Assembly: GCA_021791345.1 (NCBI GenBank)
Contig: JAJYWT010000026.1
Span: 1 to 23,621 of the forward strand
Reading direction: 5' to 3'
Length of the DNA stretch: 23,621 nt
Origin: a bacterium
GTDB lineage: Bacteria > Chloroflexota > Dormibacteria > UBA8260 > Bog-877
The notes below the pieces were generated by a model. That model was not told the origin of the DNA and made no database searches. It saw nothing but the letters and a program-made list of their open reading frames with translations. Shown here piece after piece: positions 7,137-15,950 of the stretch. The position numbers and the translations under genes were made by a program. The stretch's first letter is position 1. Every line of letters starts with the position of its first letter.

Positions 7137-8600
7137 CTACTCGCCGGCGACGCTGGTGAACGCGAGCCGCTGAACCTTGGGCGGGGAGGTCGGGGACAGC
7201 CAGATTTCGCAGTCGACATCACCACGCTCGCAGTGCATGGTGAAACTGCAGCGTAGTCGCCCGGCCGGTCTGATCGCGGCAGCGGTTAGGCAGGGCCCGT
7301 GGCGGGCCTGCAGGCGGGCCAGCTCGGCATTCCTCGCCGAGAGAGCGGAGTCCACGAACAGGTTGGTGGCCACGAGTTCCCCGAGACCGTCGAGGGTGAG
7401 GGTGTTGTAGCCCGCGATCACGAGCTCGCGAGCTACAACGAGCTCGGCGGCAGGCTCGGTCTCCCCGCGATTCAGCACCCCCGCCTGGTCCAGGCGCTCG
7501 ATCGCCTCGGCGACCGCCACTCGCATCGGCGCATAGGTCAGGTTGGCGAACGCAAACACGGCCAGATCGCAGTCGGGCAGCCACTCGACATGCGACCCGA
7601 AGCCGGGCAGGCCCCCGCTGTGGAAGACCACCCGCCCCTGCCTCTCGTGCCAGCCGGAGAACAACCCGAACCCGTAGGCAAGTCCGGTGACGCCGGGGCG
7701 GACCGGGCGACCGGGCCGGATGGCTCGATGCGATTGCTGCATCTCGCGCAGAGTCGAGGGGGTGGTGCGAACGCTCTGCTCCACCTCGCCAAAGCGGGCG
7801 GCGGCGAGGTGCAGCCGTACGTAGCGGCCGAAGTCCTCGATCGAGGTCCACACTCCCCCCATCGCCCCGAACGCGCCGTGGTGGAGAGGCGCCTCGGCGA
7901 CCGCGGATCCGTCCTGGTCCCGGTAGCCTAGGACGCGCCGCGCAAGTGAGACCTCTTCGAACTCGAAGTGGGTGCAGTTCATGCCCACGGACACGAACAG
8001 ATGCTGGGCTGCGAAGTCGGGAAGCGTGGTACCGGACACCACCTCCACTACCCGTCCCAGGATCGCGTAGCCCAGGTTGGAGTATTCGAAGTCACAGCCT
8101 GGGGGCCGGTTCAAAGGGAGCCCCGATCGGACCAGGTGGCTGAACTCAGAAGCCGACATCGCCAGCTGCCGATCGGCCCAAGGGTCATCCTCCACCAGAC
8201 CGGCCGACATGGTGAGAAGTTGGCGCAGAGTCAGAGGTTCGGTCCAGTCCGCCGCGCCCAGCCTGAATCGCAGCTCCGGCACGTAGGAGTTGACCGGGTC
8301 ATCCAAAGTCAGCGCCCCCGCATCCCTCAACGCCAGCAAGCACCAAGCTGTGATGCTCTTGGTCATCGACGCAATCCTGAACACCGACTCCGCGGTGACC
8401 GGTCTCCCCGACTCGAGATCAGCCCACCCCTCCCATCCCACAGCCCACAGTCCCTGAGAGTCGACGACACCAAACCCGATGCCGGGGATCCGGTGGCGGG
8501 CCCGAATGCCGGCGAAGAGCTCCCCCAGCGCCACCACCACACCCTCCCCCATGCGGTCGGACCGCTCGCCCAAATCTTCCCTGACCTCCATGCCCGACAT
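7137..8600 (-). CDS. Serine hydrolase, class C beta-lactamase/esterase family
   Basis: The N-terminal ~370 residues form a beta-lactamase-family (Pfam Beta-lactamase) hydrolase domain. The catalytic Ser78-x-x-Lys81 is in FRIASMTKSITAW, Tyr173-Ser-Asn175 is in FEYSNLGYAILG, and the third motif is His327-Ser-Gly329 in FHSGGLPGFGSH. The last ~110 residues are a separate alpha/beta tail often seen in long members. I see no signal peptide, so a cytoplasmic esterase or D-aminopeptidase-like role is as likely as antibiotic hydrolysis. The ATG at 8600 gives 487 residues. Several in-frame starts follow within 17 codons and none has a clearly better ribosome site, so the N-terminus is uncertain. It is transcribed away from the kdp operon and shares a 296-nt divergent spacer with it. 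Confidence 0.88.
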   Translation of the reverse strand: MSGMEVREDLGERSDRMGEGVVVALGELFAGIRARHRIPGIGFGVVDSQGLWAVGWEGWADLESGRPVTAESVFRIASMTKSITAWCLLALRDAGALTLDDPVNSYVPELRFRLGAADWTEPLTLRQLLTMSAGLVEDDPWADRQLAMSASEFSHLVRSGLPLNRPPGCDFEYSNLGYAILGRVVEVVSGTTLPDFAAQHLFVSVGMNCTHFEFEEVSLARRVLGYRDQDGSAVAEAPLHHGAFGAMGGVWTSIEDFGRYVRLHLAAARFGEVEQSVRTTPSTLREMQQSHRAIRPGRPVRPGVTGLAYGFGLFSGWHERQGRVVFHSGGLPGFGSHVEWLPDCDLAVFAFANLTYAPMRVAVAEAIERLDQAGVLNRGETEPAAELVVARELVIAGYNTLTLDGLGELVATNLFVDSALSARNAELARLQARHGPCLTAAAIRPAGRLRCSFTMHCERGDVDCEIWLSPTSPPKVQRLAFTSVAGE

Positions 8601-8825
8601 GATGACGGGGTTGGTGCTGTCGGCCCCCGGCCACCCTTCCGTGATGGGCGATGTAGTCGCGCGATTGGACTCACGCTCGCGGCCGGTGCTGGAGATTGCA
8701 TCCCCACCACCTGGCCGGTCGTGGCGCTGGGGGTCTCAGCGGCTGCGAGCGCCCATCGCCAGCACTCAGGCGGCGGTACTCCAGGCCGCCTGCCGCACTC
8801 GGCGAGCTTCGGACCCCGGCGGTCC

Positions 8826-8874
8826 TTGACAACTTCTTGACGCCAGTGCGGGGAACCTTCACACGCGCTTTATG
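8826..8874 (+). promoter_or_regulatory. Putative kdp promoter/KdpE-type operator region
   Basis: Two TTGAC pentamers (8826-8830 and 8837-8841) lie 11 bp apart, on one face of the helix, followed by TTTATG at 8869-8874 as a possible -10, 22 nt before the first gene of the operon. Neither TTGAC is 16-18 nt from that -10. They therefore look more like an activator-binding direct repeat than a -35 box, consistent with a KdpE-activated promoter. The operator sequence is inferred. The rest of the spacer 8601-8825 shows nothing I can name. Confidence 0.4.
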
Positions 8875-8896
8875 CCGCCGGTGGCAGCCTTGCCCC

Positions 8897-8980
8897 ATGG
8901 GTGACCTGCTGGCCGTGGGCGGAGTGGTCATATTCACGATCGCCGGGCTGGCTCTGGTTCGGTGGCTGGAGCGCGTCTGA
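8897..8980 (+). CDS. 27-residue single-span membrane peptide preceding kdpF
   Basis: The ATG at 8897 opens a 27-codon frame encoding MGDLLAVGGVVIF, a hydrophobic stretch of about 20 residues, and the charged end RWLERV. Its TGA overlaps the kdpF ATG by 1 nt (TGATG), so the two are translationally coupled. From memory, many kdp operons have a short ORF here ending in a similar aromatic/Cys-Glu-Arg-Leu tail, usually left unannotated. The composition predicts one transmembrane helix with its positive end in the cytoplasm. It may be a further small Kdp-associated subunit. It is too short for domain evidence. Confidence 0.65.
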   Translation: MGDLLAVGGVVIFTIAGLALVRWLERV

Positions 8981-9066
8981 TGGTCGTGCACCTGATCCTG
9001 CTGGCGCTGGCCGTGGTGCTCTTCGTCTACTTGGGTTACGCGATGTTCAAGCCCGAGGCCTTTTAG
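8980..9066 (+). CDS. kdpF: KdpF, small membrane subunit of the potassium-transporting ATPase
   Basis: The 28-residue peptide is one transmembrane helix ending in YLGYAMFKPEAF, the typical KdpF terminus (tyrosine, short spacer, Pro-Glu-x-Phe). KdpF packs against KdpA and stabilises the KdpFABC complex. Its start overlaps the preceding small ORF by 1 nt and its TAG is followed immediately by the kdpA ATG. Confidence 0.85.
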   Translation: MVVHLILLALAVVLFVYLGYAMFKPEAF

Positions 9067-10761
9067 ATGGTCCACTACGCGCTCACCCTGGCGGCGCTGG
9101 TGGTCGTGCTGGCGCTCGCCTGGCGTTACCTCGGGGCGTACATGGCGGCGGTCTACAGCGGGCGGGTGCGCTGGCTGGCGTTTCTCGAGCGCCCGATCTA
9201 CCGCCTGCTGGGGATCACCGCCGACCATGAGCAGAGCTGGCAGAGCTATGCGGCGGCGCTGCTGGTGTTCTCCGGGATCGCCATCTTGTTCACGTACGCG
9301 CTGCTGAGATTGCAGGGGTCCCTGCCGCTGAATCCTCAGCATCTGGGCGCGGTGCCGCCGGCGCTGAGCTGGAACACCGCCGTCTCCTTCGTGACCAACA
9401 CCAACTGGCAGAACTACGCCGGTGAGACCACCATGTCGTACCTCAGCCAGATGGCGGCGCTCCAGGTTCAGCAGTTCGTGTCGGCGGCCGTGGGGATCGC
9501 CGTCGCGATCGCGCTGGTGCGCGGATTCTCGCGCCGGGGCCAGTCGACCATCGGCAGCTTCTGGGTCGACACGGTCCGGGGACTGCTCTACATCCTGCTT
9601 CCGATCGCCTTTGTCGCCGGTCTCGTGTACGTCGCTCAGGGAGCGGTTCAGACCTTGGCCGGCCCAGTCCTGATCCACGACCCACTGAACGGGGTCACCC
9701 AGCTCATCCCGCTCGGCCCCGTCGGCTTCATGGAGGCGATCAAGGAGCTGGGGACCAATGGTGGCGGCTTCTTCAACGCCAACGGCGCCGACCCGTTCGA
9801 GAACCCCACCGCCCTCACCAACTTCTTATCGATCGCGCTGCTGCTGGCGATTCCGGTCGCGCTGACCTATACCTTCGGCCGCCTGGTGGGATCGCGCCGC
9901 CAGGGGGTGGCCCTGCTGGCAGCGATGGCCGTGATATTCGCGATCTGGACCTCCTTCACCACCTTGGCAGAGTCCCAGCCCAACCCGGCGGTCGCGGCTG
10001 CCGGCCTGATCCACCAGCCGACCGGGAACATGGAGGGCAAGGAGGTACGCTTCGGGGTCCTAGACTCCACCCTGTACGACGTGGCCTCCACCCAGACATC
10101 CACGGGGTCGGTGGACTCCACCCCGGACTCCTACACCCCCATGGGAGGGTTTGGACTGCTGACCGGGATGATGCTGGGTGAGGTGACCCCTGGGGGGGTC
10201 GGCAGCGGACTGTATACCATCCTCCTCGACGCCATCGTCGCGGTGTTCATCGGGGGCCTGATGATCGGGCGAACCCCTGAGTACCTCGGCAAGAAGATTC
10301 AGGCCCGGGAGGTGAAGCTCGCCAGCCTTGGGGTTCTGGTCATGCCGATCACGGTGCTGGTCCTGACCGGCATCGCGACGACCCTGCCGGTCGGGCGGGC
10401 GGGAGCGTTCAACGCTGGGCCCCACGGGTTCACCGAGATCCTCTACGCCTTCACCTCGCAGGCCAACAACAATGGGTCCGCGTTCGCGGGCTTGAACGGC
10501 AACACGCTCTTCTACAACGTGGCTGGCGGGATCGCCATGCTCCTCGGACGGTTCGGCATCATGGTCCCGGTTTTGGCGCTGGCCGGCTCGCTCGCCGCCA
10601 AGCCGCTGGTCCCGACCTCGGCCGGCACCTTCCGGACCGACGACGTCATGTTCGTGGTGCTGCTGTTGGGAGTGATCGTCATCGTGGGCGGACTGACCTT
10701 CTTCCCGGCTGTGTCTCTGGGACCGGTGGTGGAGCAGCTCAGCCATGGGAGGTTCTTCTGA
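9067..10761 (+). CDS. kdpA: KdpA, potassium-channel-like subunit
   Basis: KdpA is the K+-binding, channel-derived subunit of the high-affinity KdpFABC pump in the cytoplasmic membrane. The 564-residue protein has about ten hydrophobic segments and the selectivity-filter-like loops: [14 protein letters not shown] around residue 110, [20 protein letters not shown] around 229-245, and [13 protein letters not shown] around 464-476. The P-loop-adjacent GIATTLPVG also fits. It begins directly after kdpF and its TGA overlaps the kdpB ATG by 1 nt. Length is as expected (about 557 in E. coli). All key loops appear intact. Confidence 0.97.
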   Translation: MVHYALTLAALVVVLALAWRYLGAYMAAVYSGRVRWLAFLERPIYRLLGITADHEQSWQSYAAALLVFSGIAILFTYALLRLQGSLPLNPQHLGAVPPALSWNTAVSFVTNTNWQNYAGETTMSYLSQMAALQVQQFVSAAVGIAVAIALVRGFSRRGQSTIGSFWVDTVRGLLYILLPIAFVAGLVYVAQGAVQTLAGPVLIHDPLNGVTQLIPLGPVGFMEAIKELGTNGGGFFNANGADPFENPTALTNFLSIALLLAIPVALTYTFGRLVGSRRQGVALLAAMAVIFAIWTSFTTLAESQPNPAVAAAGLIHQPTGNMEGKEVRFGVLDSTLYDVASTQTSTGSVDSTPDSYTPMGGFGLLTGMMLGEVTPGGVGSGLYTILLDAIVAVFIGGLMIGRTPEYLGKKIQAREVKLASLGVLVMPITVLVLTGIATTLPVGRAGAFNAGPHGFTEILYAFTSQANNNGSAFAGLNGNTLFYNVAGGIAMLLGRFGIMVPVLALAGSLAAKPLVPTSAGTFRTDDVMFVVLLLGVIVIVGGLTFFPAVSLGPVVEQLSHGRFF

Positions 10762-12830
10762 TGGGTCTTTTGAGCCCCATCGCCCGTCGGCGTTCGCCCG
10801 CCCACTCACCCCGCAGAGGGCCTCAGGCACGCGGCCTCTTCGACCGCCGGATCCTCCGGCAGGCTGCTCTTGGGGCCGTCCTCAAGCTTGACCCCCGCGT
10901 GCAGATTCGCAATCCCGTGATGTTCGTGGTCGTGGTCGGAACGGTGGTCACCCTGCTGGAGGCGGTGTTCCATCCCACCATCTTCAGCTGGAGCATCACC
11001 ATCTGGCTCCTGCTGACCGTCCTGTTTGCCAATTTCGCTGAAGCGGTGGCGGAGGGCCGCGGGAAGGCCCAGGCCGACGCACTCCGGCGCACCCGGTCCG
11101 ACACCATGGCGCGCCGAGTGACCCGGGATGGCGCCGAGGACCACGTCACCTCGGCCGAGCTTAGGCGCGGTGACCTGGTGGTCTGCGAAGCCGGGGACGT
11201 GATCCCCTCCGATGGGGAGATCCGTGAGGGCATCGCCTCCGTCGACGAGTCGGCGATCACCGGGGAGTCGGCCCCCGTGATCCGCGAGTCCGGGGGCGAC
11301 CGTTCGGCCGTTACGGGTGGCACCAGGGTGCTCTCCGACCGCATCGTGGTGGAGATCACCGCAGAGCGGGGCAACACCTTCATGGACCGGATGATCTCCC
11401 TGGTCGAGGGCGCCAACCGGCAGCGCACACCCAATGAAATCGCCCTCACGATTCTGCTGGCGGCGCTGACCATCGTCTTCTTGCCGGTGGTGGTGAGTCT
11501 GTATCCCTTCGCCCGGTATGCCGGCGGCTCGGTCTCCGTGGTAACGCTGGTGGCCTTGTTGGTGTGTCTCATCCCCACCACCATCGGGGCCTTGCTGTCG
11601 GCGATTGGGATCGCCGGCATGGACCGGATGGTCCAGCGCAACGTGCTGGCCATGAGCGGTCGAGCGGTCGAAGCCGCCGGCGATGTGCAGACCCTCCTGC
11701 TCGACAAGACGGGCACGATCACCCTGGGCAACCGGATGGCCAGCGCCTTCATCCCGGTGGGGGGACACCAAGACCGTGAGCTGGCCCGTGCCGCCCTGCT
11801 GTCGTCCCTGGCCGATGAGACCCCGGAGGGGAGGTCCATCGTCACCCTGGCCCAAGACCGCTTCGAAGTCCACGAGAGCGCCCATCCCAGCGCGGCCACC
11901 TTCGTTCCCTTTTCCGCCACCACCAGGATGTCGGGAATCGACATGGAGGGGCGGCAGATCCGCAAGGGTGCGGCGGACGCGGTGCGCACGTGGGTCACCG
12001 AGCACGGTGGACGCATCCCCGTCGACCTTGAACCGATCGTGGCCGAGCTGGCACGGGCTGGGGCGACTCCGCTGGTGGTGGCCGACGGGCCGGAGATCCT
12101 GGGGGTGATCGAGCTCAAGGACGTGGTCAAGCCAGGGATCAAGGAGCGATTTGCCGAGCTGCGCAGCGCGGGAATCCGGACCGTGATGATCACCGGGGAC
12201 AACCCCCTGACAGCGGCGGCCATCGCCGCGGAGGCGGGAGTGGACGACTACCTCGCAGAGGCGACTCCGGAGGCCAAGATGACGCTGATCCGCCAGGAGC
12301 AGACCGGCGGCAAGCTGGTGGCGATGACCGGTGACGGGACCAACGACGCCCCGGCGCTGGCCCAGGCCGACGTCGGGCTGGCCATGAACACCGGCACCAA
12401 CGCCGCCAAGGAGGCGGGCAACATGGTCGACCTCGACTCCAACCCCACCAAGCTGATCGAGGTGGTCGAGGTCGGCAAGCAGCTGCTGATCACCCGGGGG
12501 GCGCTCACCACCTTCTCGATCGCCAACGACGTAGCCAAGTACTTCGCTATCATCCCTGCGCTCTTCGCCGCCACCTATCCCCAGTTGGAGGCGCTCAACA
12601 TCATGCGTCTTCACAGCCCCCAGAGCGCAGTGCTGTCGGCGGTCATCTTCAACGCGCTGGTGATCGTGGCGCTGATCCCGCTGGCGCTGCGGGGGGTGAG
12701 GTGGCGTCCATCGGGCTCGGCGGCGGTGCTGCGCCGAAACGTCCTGATCTACGGGGTGGGGGGACTCATCACCCCGTTCATCGGGATCAAACTGATCGAC
12801 CTGCTGCTAACTGCAGCACATCTTTACTGA
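10761..12830 (+). CDS. kdpB: KdpB, P-type ATPase subunit
   Basis: KdpB is the catalytic P-type ATPase of the Kdp pump. The phosphorylated Asp315 lies in [13 protein letters not shown], the actuator motif TGES is at 167-170, and the hinge [18 protein letters not shown] and the KdpB-specific [19 protein letters not shown] follow. Seven membrane segments are expected and the hydrophobic blocks agree. The length of 689 matches the family. The glutamate of TGES and the serine after it, the inhibitory phosphorylation site in E. coli (Ser162), are both present, so the same post-translational off-switch is possible. It overlaps kdpA by 1 nt and is followed 11 nt later by kdpC. Confidence 0.97.
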   Translation: MGLLSPIARRRSPAHSPRRGPQARGLFDRRILRQAALGAVLKLDPRVQIRNPVMFVVVVGTVVTLLEAVFHPTIFSWSITIWLLLTVLFANFAEAVAEGRGKAQADALRRTRSDTMARRVTRDGAEDHVTSAELRRGDLVVCEAGDVIPSDGEIREGIASVDESAITGESAPVIRESGGDRSAVTGGTRVLSDRIVVEITAERGNTFMDRMISLVEGANRQRTPNEIALTILLAALTIVFLPVVVSLYPFARYAGGSVSVVTLVALLVCLIPTTIGALLSAIGIAGMDRMVQRNVLAMSGRAVEAAGDVQTLLLDKTGTITLGNRMASAFIPVGGHQDRELARAALLSSLADETPEGRSIVTLAQDRFEVHESAHPSAATFVPFSATTRMSGIDMEGRQIRKGAADAVRTWVTEHGGRIPVDLEPIVAELARAGATPLVVADGPEILGVIELKDVVKPGIKERFAELRSAGIRTVMITGDNPLTAAAIAAEAGVDDYLAEATPEAKMTLIRQEQTGGKLVAMTGDGTNDAPALAQADVGLAMNTGTNAAKEAGNMVDLDSNPTKLIEVVEVGKQLLITRGALTTFSIANDVAKYFAIIPALFAATYPQLEALNIMRLHSPQSAVLSAVIFNALVIVALIPLALRGVRWRPSGSAAVLRRNVLIYGVGGLITPFIGIKLIDLLLTAAHLY

Positions 12831-12841
12831 GGGCTGGCAAC

Positions 12842-13393
12842 TTGCTCACTGAACTGCGTCGGGCTGTGATCCTCGCTCTGGCGGCCCTGGTCGTGTTTGG
12901 CCTGGCCTATCCCCTGGTTGGGATCGGGCTCTCCCGAGCCCTCTTTCCGAGCCAGGCCCAGGGCTCGATCGGGCGCTACGGCTCTGCCCTGATCGGTCAG
13001 TCATGGAGCGGCAACCAGTGGTTCCATGGCCGTCCTGACGCCGACAACCCGCTCCAGGAGAATGGCCGGGCGGGGAGCTCGGGAGCCGCCAACCTGGGTC
13101 CGAGGTCGAAGGTGCTGGTGAACGATGTCCGCGAACTCATCCATTACTGGCATGAGCGCGGGGTGAACCCCACCACCGATCTGGTGACCACGTCGGCCAG
13201 CGGGCTGGACCCGGACATCACCCCGGCCGACGCCATCGCCCAGATTCCCATGGTGTCGGCGGCAACCGGCATCTCCGCCCGAAGGCTGCGTGAGCTGATA
13301 CGCGCCGAGACAACCGGACCGGAGCTGGGCTTTCTCGGCCCAGCCTATGTCAACGTGCTCGCGCTCAACGAGGCGCTGGCTCGCCTGCGCTGA
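12842..13393 (+). CDS. kdpC: KdpC, accessory subunit of the potassium-transporting ATPase
   Basis: KdpC has one N-terminal membrane helix (about residues 9-30) and a periplasmic/extracellular domain. The family blocks GSALIGQSWSGNQWFHGRPD, SGAANLGPRS, SASGLDPDITPADAIAQIP and the terminal VNVLALNEALARLR are all readable. I choose the TTG at 12842, preceded at 8 nt by GAGGG, giving 183 residues, close to the usual 190. The frame is open upstream only as a shadow of kdpB. Its last 29 bp overlap, tail to tail, the end of the KdpD-like sensor gene on the other strand. Confidence 0.95.
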   Translation: MLTELRRAVILALAALVVFGLAYPLVGIGLSRALFPSQAQGSIGRYGSALIGQSWSGNQWFHGRPDADNPLQENGRAGSSGAANLGPRSKVLVNDVRELIHYWHERGVNPTTDLVTTSASGLDPDITPADAIAQIPMVSAATGISARRLRELIRAETTGPELGFLGPAYVNVLALNEALARLR

Positions 13394-15632
13394 CCGCCGC
13401 CGGCAACAGGGTGCGCCCCAATATGTGAATGTCCGTGTCCTTGGCGAGCCGGATGACCTCGAAGGCGACCGATCGCTCCCAGGGCAGGCGGTGCCGGACC
13501 CGCGGGGCGGGCATGATGAGGGTCGTCACCTGATGGGACTCAGCCCAACCAACCAAGGTCGCCGCCACCGTACCGCTGCGCGGCAGCGGTACCAGTGCCA
13601 CTCCGTTCTTGGCTGCGAGCCGCGAGAGCTCCTCCACCGCTCTCGCCTCCCTCTGGTCCGGCCGCGGCTGAGTGACCGTGACCAGCGACAGCTCCGCGTC
13701 CTCGCGTCTGGCCATGGTGAGACCGGCTTCCAGCAGCTGGGCCGCCAGATCCACCCGCTCCGGGCGCATGGCAACTGCAATCCGCTCCTGAACCGCCCAT
13801 AGCGTCCTGATGGAGTTGGTGGCGATGTAGCGCTGCAGGCGCTGCTCGGTGTGCCGGGCCACCAACCTCAAGGTGGCATCACGCAGGTCTCCGAGGAGTT
13901 CCTCCCGGTAGGCAGACAGGGCTCCCGCCACCTCGTCAGGGGGCACGATCCACCCGGCTCGCACCCTCTCCCGCAGCTCGGCGGGAGGGATATCGACCAG
14001 CTCGATCTCGTCGGCCTGGTCCAGAATGCGGCTTGGCACTGAGCCCGTCAGCCCATGGTGCTGGTCGCGCAAGGCCTCCAACTGACCTCGAGCAATTTCA
14101 AACCCGGGCAGGTCGATGACGCCGATCGTGCCCACGACGTTGATGCCCGCTGCCAGCAATCGCTGGACCTGGAGGTAGCGCGGCTCATGAGTCTCCAGGT
14201 CCCGCACCGACAGGTCGTCAACGCACGCGACGCTGGGGTTGCTGCGCAGCACCGCATCCACGTCGACGGCGCCCGTGGGCAGCGCCGGAATCTGGCGCAG
14301 TCGGCTGAGCAGGACCTGGACTGCGGCCCGCCCCCGACCCCCGACGGCGGCGACCACCACCTCAGCCCCGCGGCGCTGGCGGCGGCTTGCCTCCTCCAGC
14401 ATCCGGGTGGTCTTGCCGACCCCGGGCGCGTACCCGATGTACAGCCGCAGCGACCCCTGGGTTCCGCGCCTGGCCTCCCGCTGGAGGATCGCCGCCGGAT
14501 CCGGGCGCGCATCCCCCGATCCCGCAGAGACTGCCCCCAGCCGCCGACCAATGACGTGCAGATGGCGGTCGTTGAGCTCCTCGAGCAGCCGCGCGAGCAG
14601 CGCCTGCTGGCGCGACCCAGGTCGACTGCCGGCAGGAGCCGCGAGCATGATGTGGGTGGCCTCGGAACGTTCGATCTCAGCGGCAATCGCCGCCACCGAG
14701 CCGGTGTCAGAGCAGGCTCTGTAGGTGGCGCCCAGGTCCTCTGCGAGGCGGGCGGCCTCTGCGAGCGCCTCAGTCCCATGGCCGGGCTCGCCCACCGCCA
14801 TGACCTCGACCGGGGCCGACAGCCGTCGACCCATCCGCACCCCTCGGCGGATCAGACCCAGTGCGGTGGCATCGGCGGCCGCGACGATGAGAACCCGGTC
14901 GAGCGCCTGGCTCGGGGCCGCCGCGACGCTCCGGGCCTGCCGGTGCTGGACTGTGTAGAGAAGCGCCAACTCGCGCAGGGCCGCCAGATTCCCCTCCCGG
15001 AAGAAGCTGTTCAGGGCCACCTCGACCCGCTCTGGAGGATAGATGTTCCCGTGGCGCATGCGCTTGCGCAGCGCTTCAGGGGTGATGTCAGCTAGGCGTA
15101 GCTCGGACGCGCTTTGGAGCACAAAGTCGGGCACGGTCTCCCGGACGGAGACCCCCGTCACCTGCTCCACCACATCGCGCAGGCTCTCGATGTGCTGAAT
15201 GTTCACGGTGGTCCACACGTTGACCCCACCGTCGAGCAAGGCCTCGACGTCCTGCCAGCGTTTGGCGTGACACATTCCAGGCACGTTGGTGTGGGCCAGC
15301 TCATCGACCAGCGCCAGCTCCGGGCGGCGCTCAAGCGTCGCCTCCAGATCCATCTCCTCGACCTCAATGCCCCGGTACACCACCTTGAGCGGAGGAATCC
15401 GCTCAAGGCCGTCGAGCGCCTCCTCCGTGAGCGGTCGGCCGTAAGTCTGCACCCATGCCACCACCACGTCGGTCCCAGTGGTCAGCTCGCGGCGCCCCTC
15501 CTCCAACATCGAATACGTCTTGCCAACTCCGGGCGCGGATCCCAGGAACACGGTCAGCGTCCCCCGGCCCGCCACCTTCCCACGCCGTGGGACCGTCGCT
15601 GCCGGCTGGGCCGGCGTCATCCCAGAGGGCAC
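13365..15632 (-). CDS. Kinase-less KdpD sensor with two tandem KdpD N-terminal (P-loop + USP) units
   Basis: The 755-residue protein consists of two copies of the KdpD cytosolic sensor unit and lacks the membrane and histidine kinase parts. Unit 1 has Walker A GSAPGVGKT (31-39), the canonical DELAHTN Walker B loop (110-116), VWTTVNIQHIESL (139-151) and a USP-type domain (about 245-363). Unit 2 repeats this: Walker A GYAPGVGKT (400-408), a changed Walker B VDDLSVRDLE (471-480), a drifted VVGTIGVIDLPG (499-510) and a second USP domain (about 615-740). The GTG at 15632 has GGAGGAGGG 7 nt upstream. Stand-alone KdpD N-terminal proteins are known from Anabaena and Deinococcus; the tandem form is unusual. 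It presumably signals K+ or nucleotide status to the kinase encoded divergently. A direct contact is inference. Confidence 0.9.
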   Translation of the reverse strand: MPSGMTPAQPAATVPRRGKVAGRGTLTVFLGSAPGVGKTYSMLEEGRRELTTGTDVVVAWVQTYGRPLTEEALDGLERIPPLKVVYRGIEVEEMDLEATLERRPELALVDELAHTNVPGMCHAKRWQDVEALLDGGVNVWTTVNIQHIESLRDVVEQVTGVSVRETVPDFVLQSASELRLADITPEALRKRMRHGNIYPPERVEVALNSFFREGNLAALRELALLYTVQHRQARSVAAAPSQALDRVLIVAAADATALGLIRRGVRMGRRLSAPVEVMAVGEPGHGTEALAEAARLAEDLGATYRACSDTGSVAAIAAEIERSEATHIMLAAPAGSRPGSRQQALLARLLEELNDRHLHVIGRRLGAVSAGSGDARPDPAAILQREARRGTQGSLRLYIGYAPGVGKTTRMLEEASRRQRRGAEVVVAAVGGRGRAAVQVLLSRLRQIPALPTGAVDVDAVLRSNPSVACVDDLSVRDLETHEPRYLQVQRLLAAGINVVGTIGVIDLPGFEIARGQLEALRDQHHGLTGSVPSRILDQADEIELVDIPPAELRERVRAGWIVPPDEVAGALSAYREELLGDLRDATLRLVARHTEQRLQRYIATNSIRTLWAVQERIAVAMRPERVDLAAQLLEAGLTMARREDAELSLVTVTQPRPDQREARAVEELSRLAAKNGVALVPLPRSGTVAATLVGWAESHQVTTLIMPAPRVRHRLPWERSVAFEVIRLAKDTDIHILGRTLLPAAVSAGEPAPR

Positions 15633-15950
15633 TAACGGTCCCTCCTCCGCTCAGCGCGAAGCCGCACCGCCGGGCGGGTGAGAGCTACGAAATGAGAATC
15701 GCGGGCTGCCGCGTGCACGCGACCATCATGATCGGTTTCCCAGATCGAGGGCGCTCGGTCTGATCCGGGCGCACCCGGGTCCCACCCGAACCCGGTGGTG
15801 GGAGCCGCGCTCCGAAGCTCGACCACTCTCGCCAGGGCTGGGGCCGTTGGACGCTGACCAGCGCTGCCCGCGCTCCTGCTGAGCGTTGATGGGAGCGCTC
15901 GGACAAGCGGAGTATCGCTCGTTCTCAGCTTGCTACGATCGGAACCGAAC
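15633..15950. other. Divergent spacer between the KdpD-like sensor and kinase genes
   Basis: This 318-nt spacer holds no credible gene. It contains the ribosome-binding site of the sensor gene (minus strand, 15640-15648) and, towards the kinase gene, TGCTACGAT at 15931-15939, an extended -10 match 11 nt before the ATG. An inverted repeat of 7 bp (15780-15786 with 15797-15803, TCCCACC/GGTGGGA) lies mid-spacer and could be an operator or chance. Confidence 0.4.
15931..15939 (+). promoter_or_regulatory. Extended -10 promoter element of the histidine kinase-kdpE pair
   Basis: TGCTACGAT fits the TGnTAnnnT extended -10 form. It ends 11 nt before the ATG at 15951, so the transcript would have a leader of only about 5 nt and no room for a ribosome-binding site. 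No good -35 is present, as is common with extended -10 promoters. Confidence 0.4.

Noticed and set aside
8601..8896. c-di-AMP (ydaO/yuaA-type) riboswitch before kdp
   Set aside because: Such switches precede some kdp operons, but I could not find the conserved core elements by eye. A covariance-model search would be decisive.
8671..9678. A 335-codon minus-strand frame over the kdp promoter and kdpA start
   Set aside because: It runs antisense through kdpF and kdpA, is full of His/Gln/Arg, and has no family likeness.
10806..12614. A 602-codon open frame antisense to kdpB
   Set aside because: It mirrors kdpB, whose P-type ATPase motifs are unmistakable. The antisense translation is rich in His, Gly, Asp and Arg, as expected of GC-rich shadow frames.
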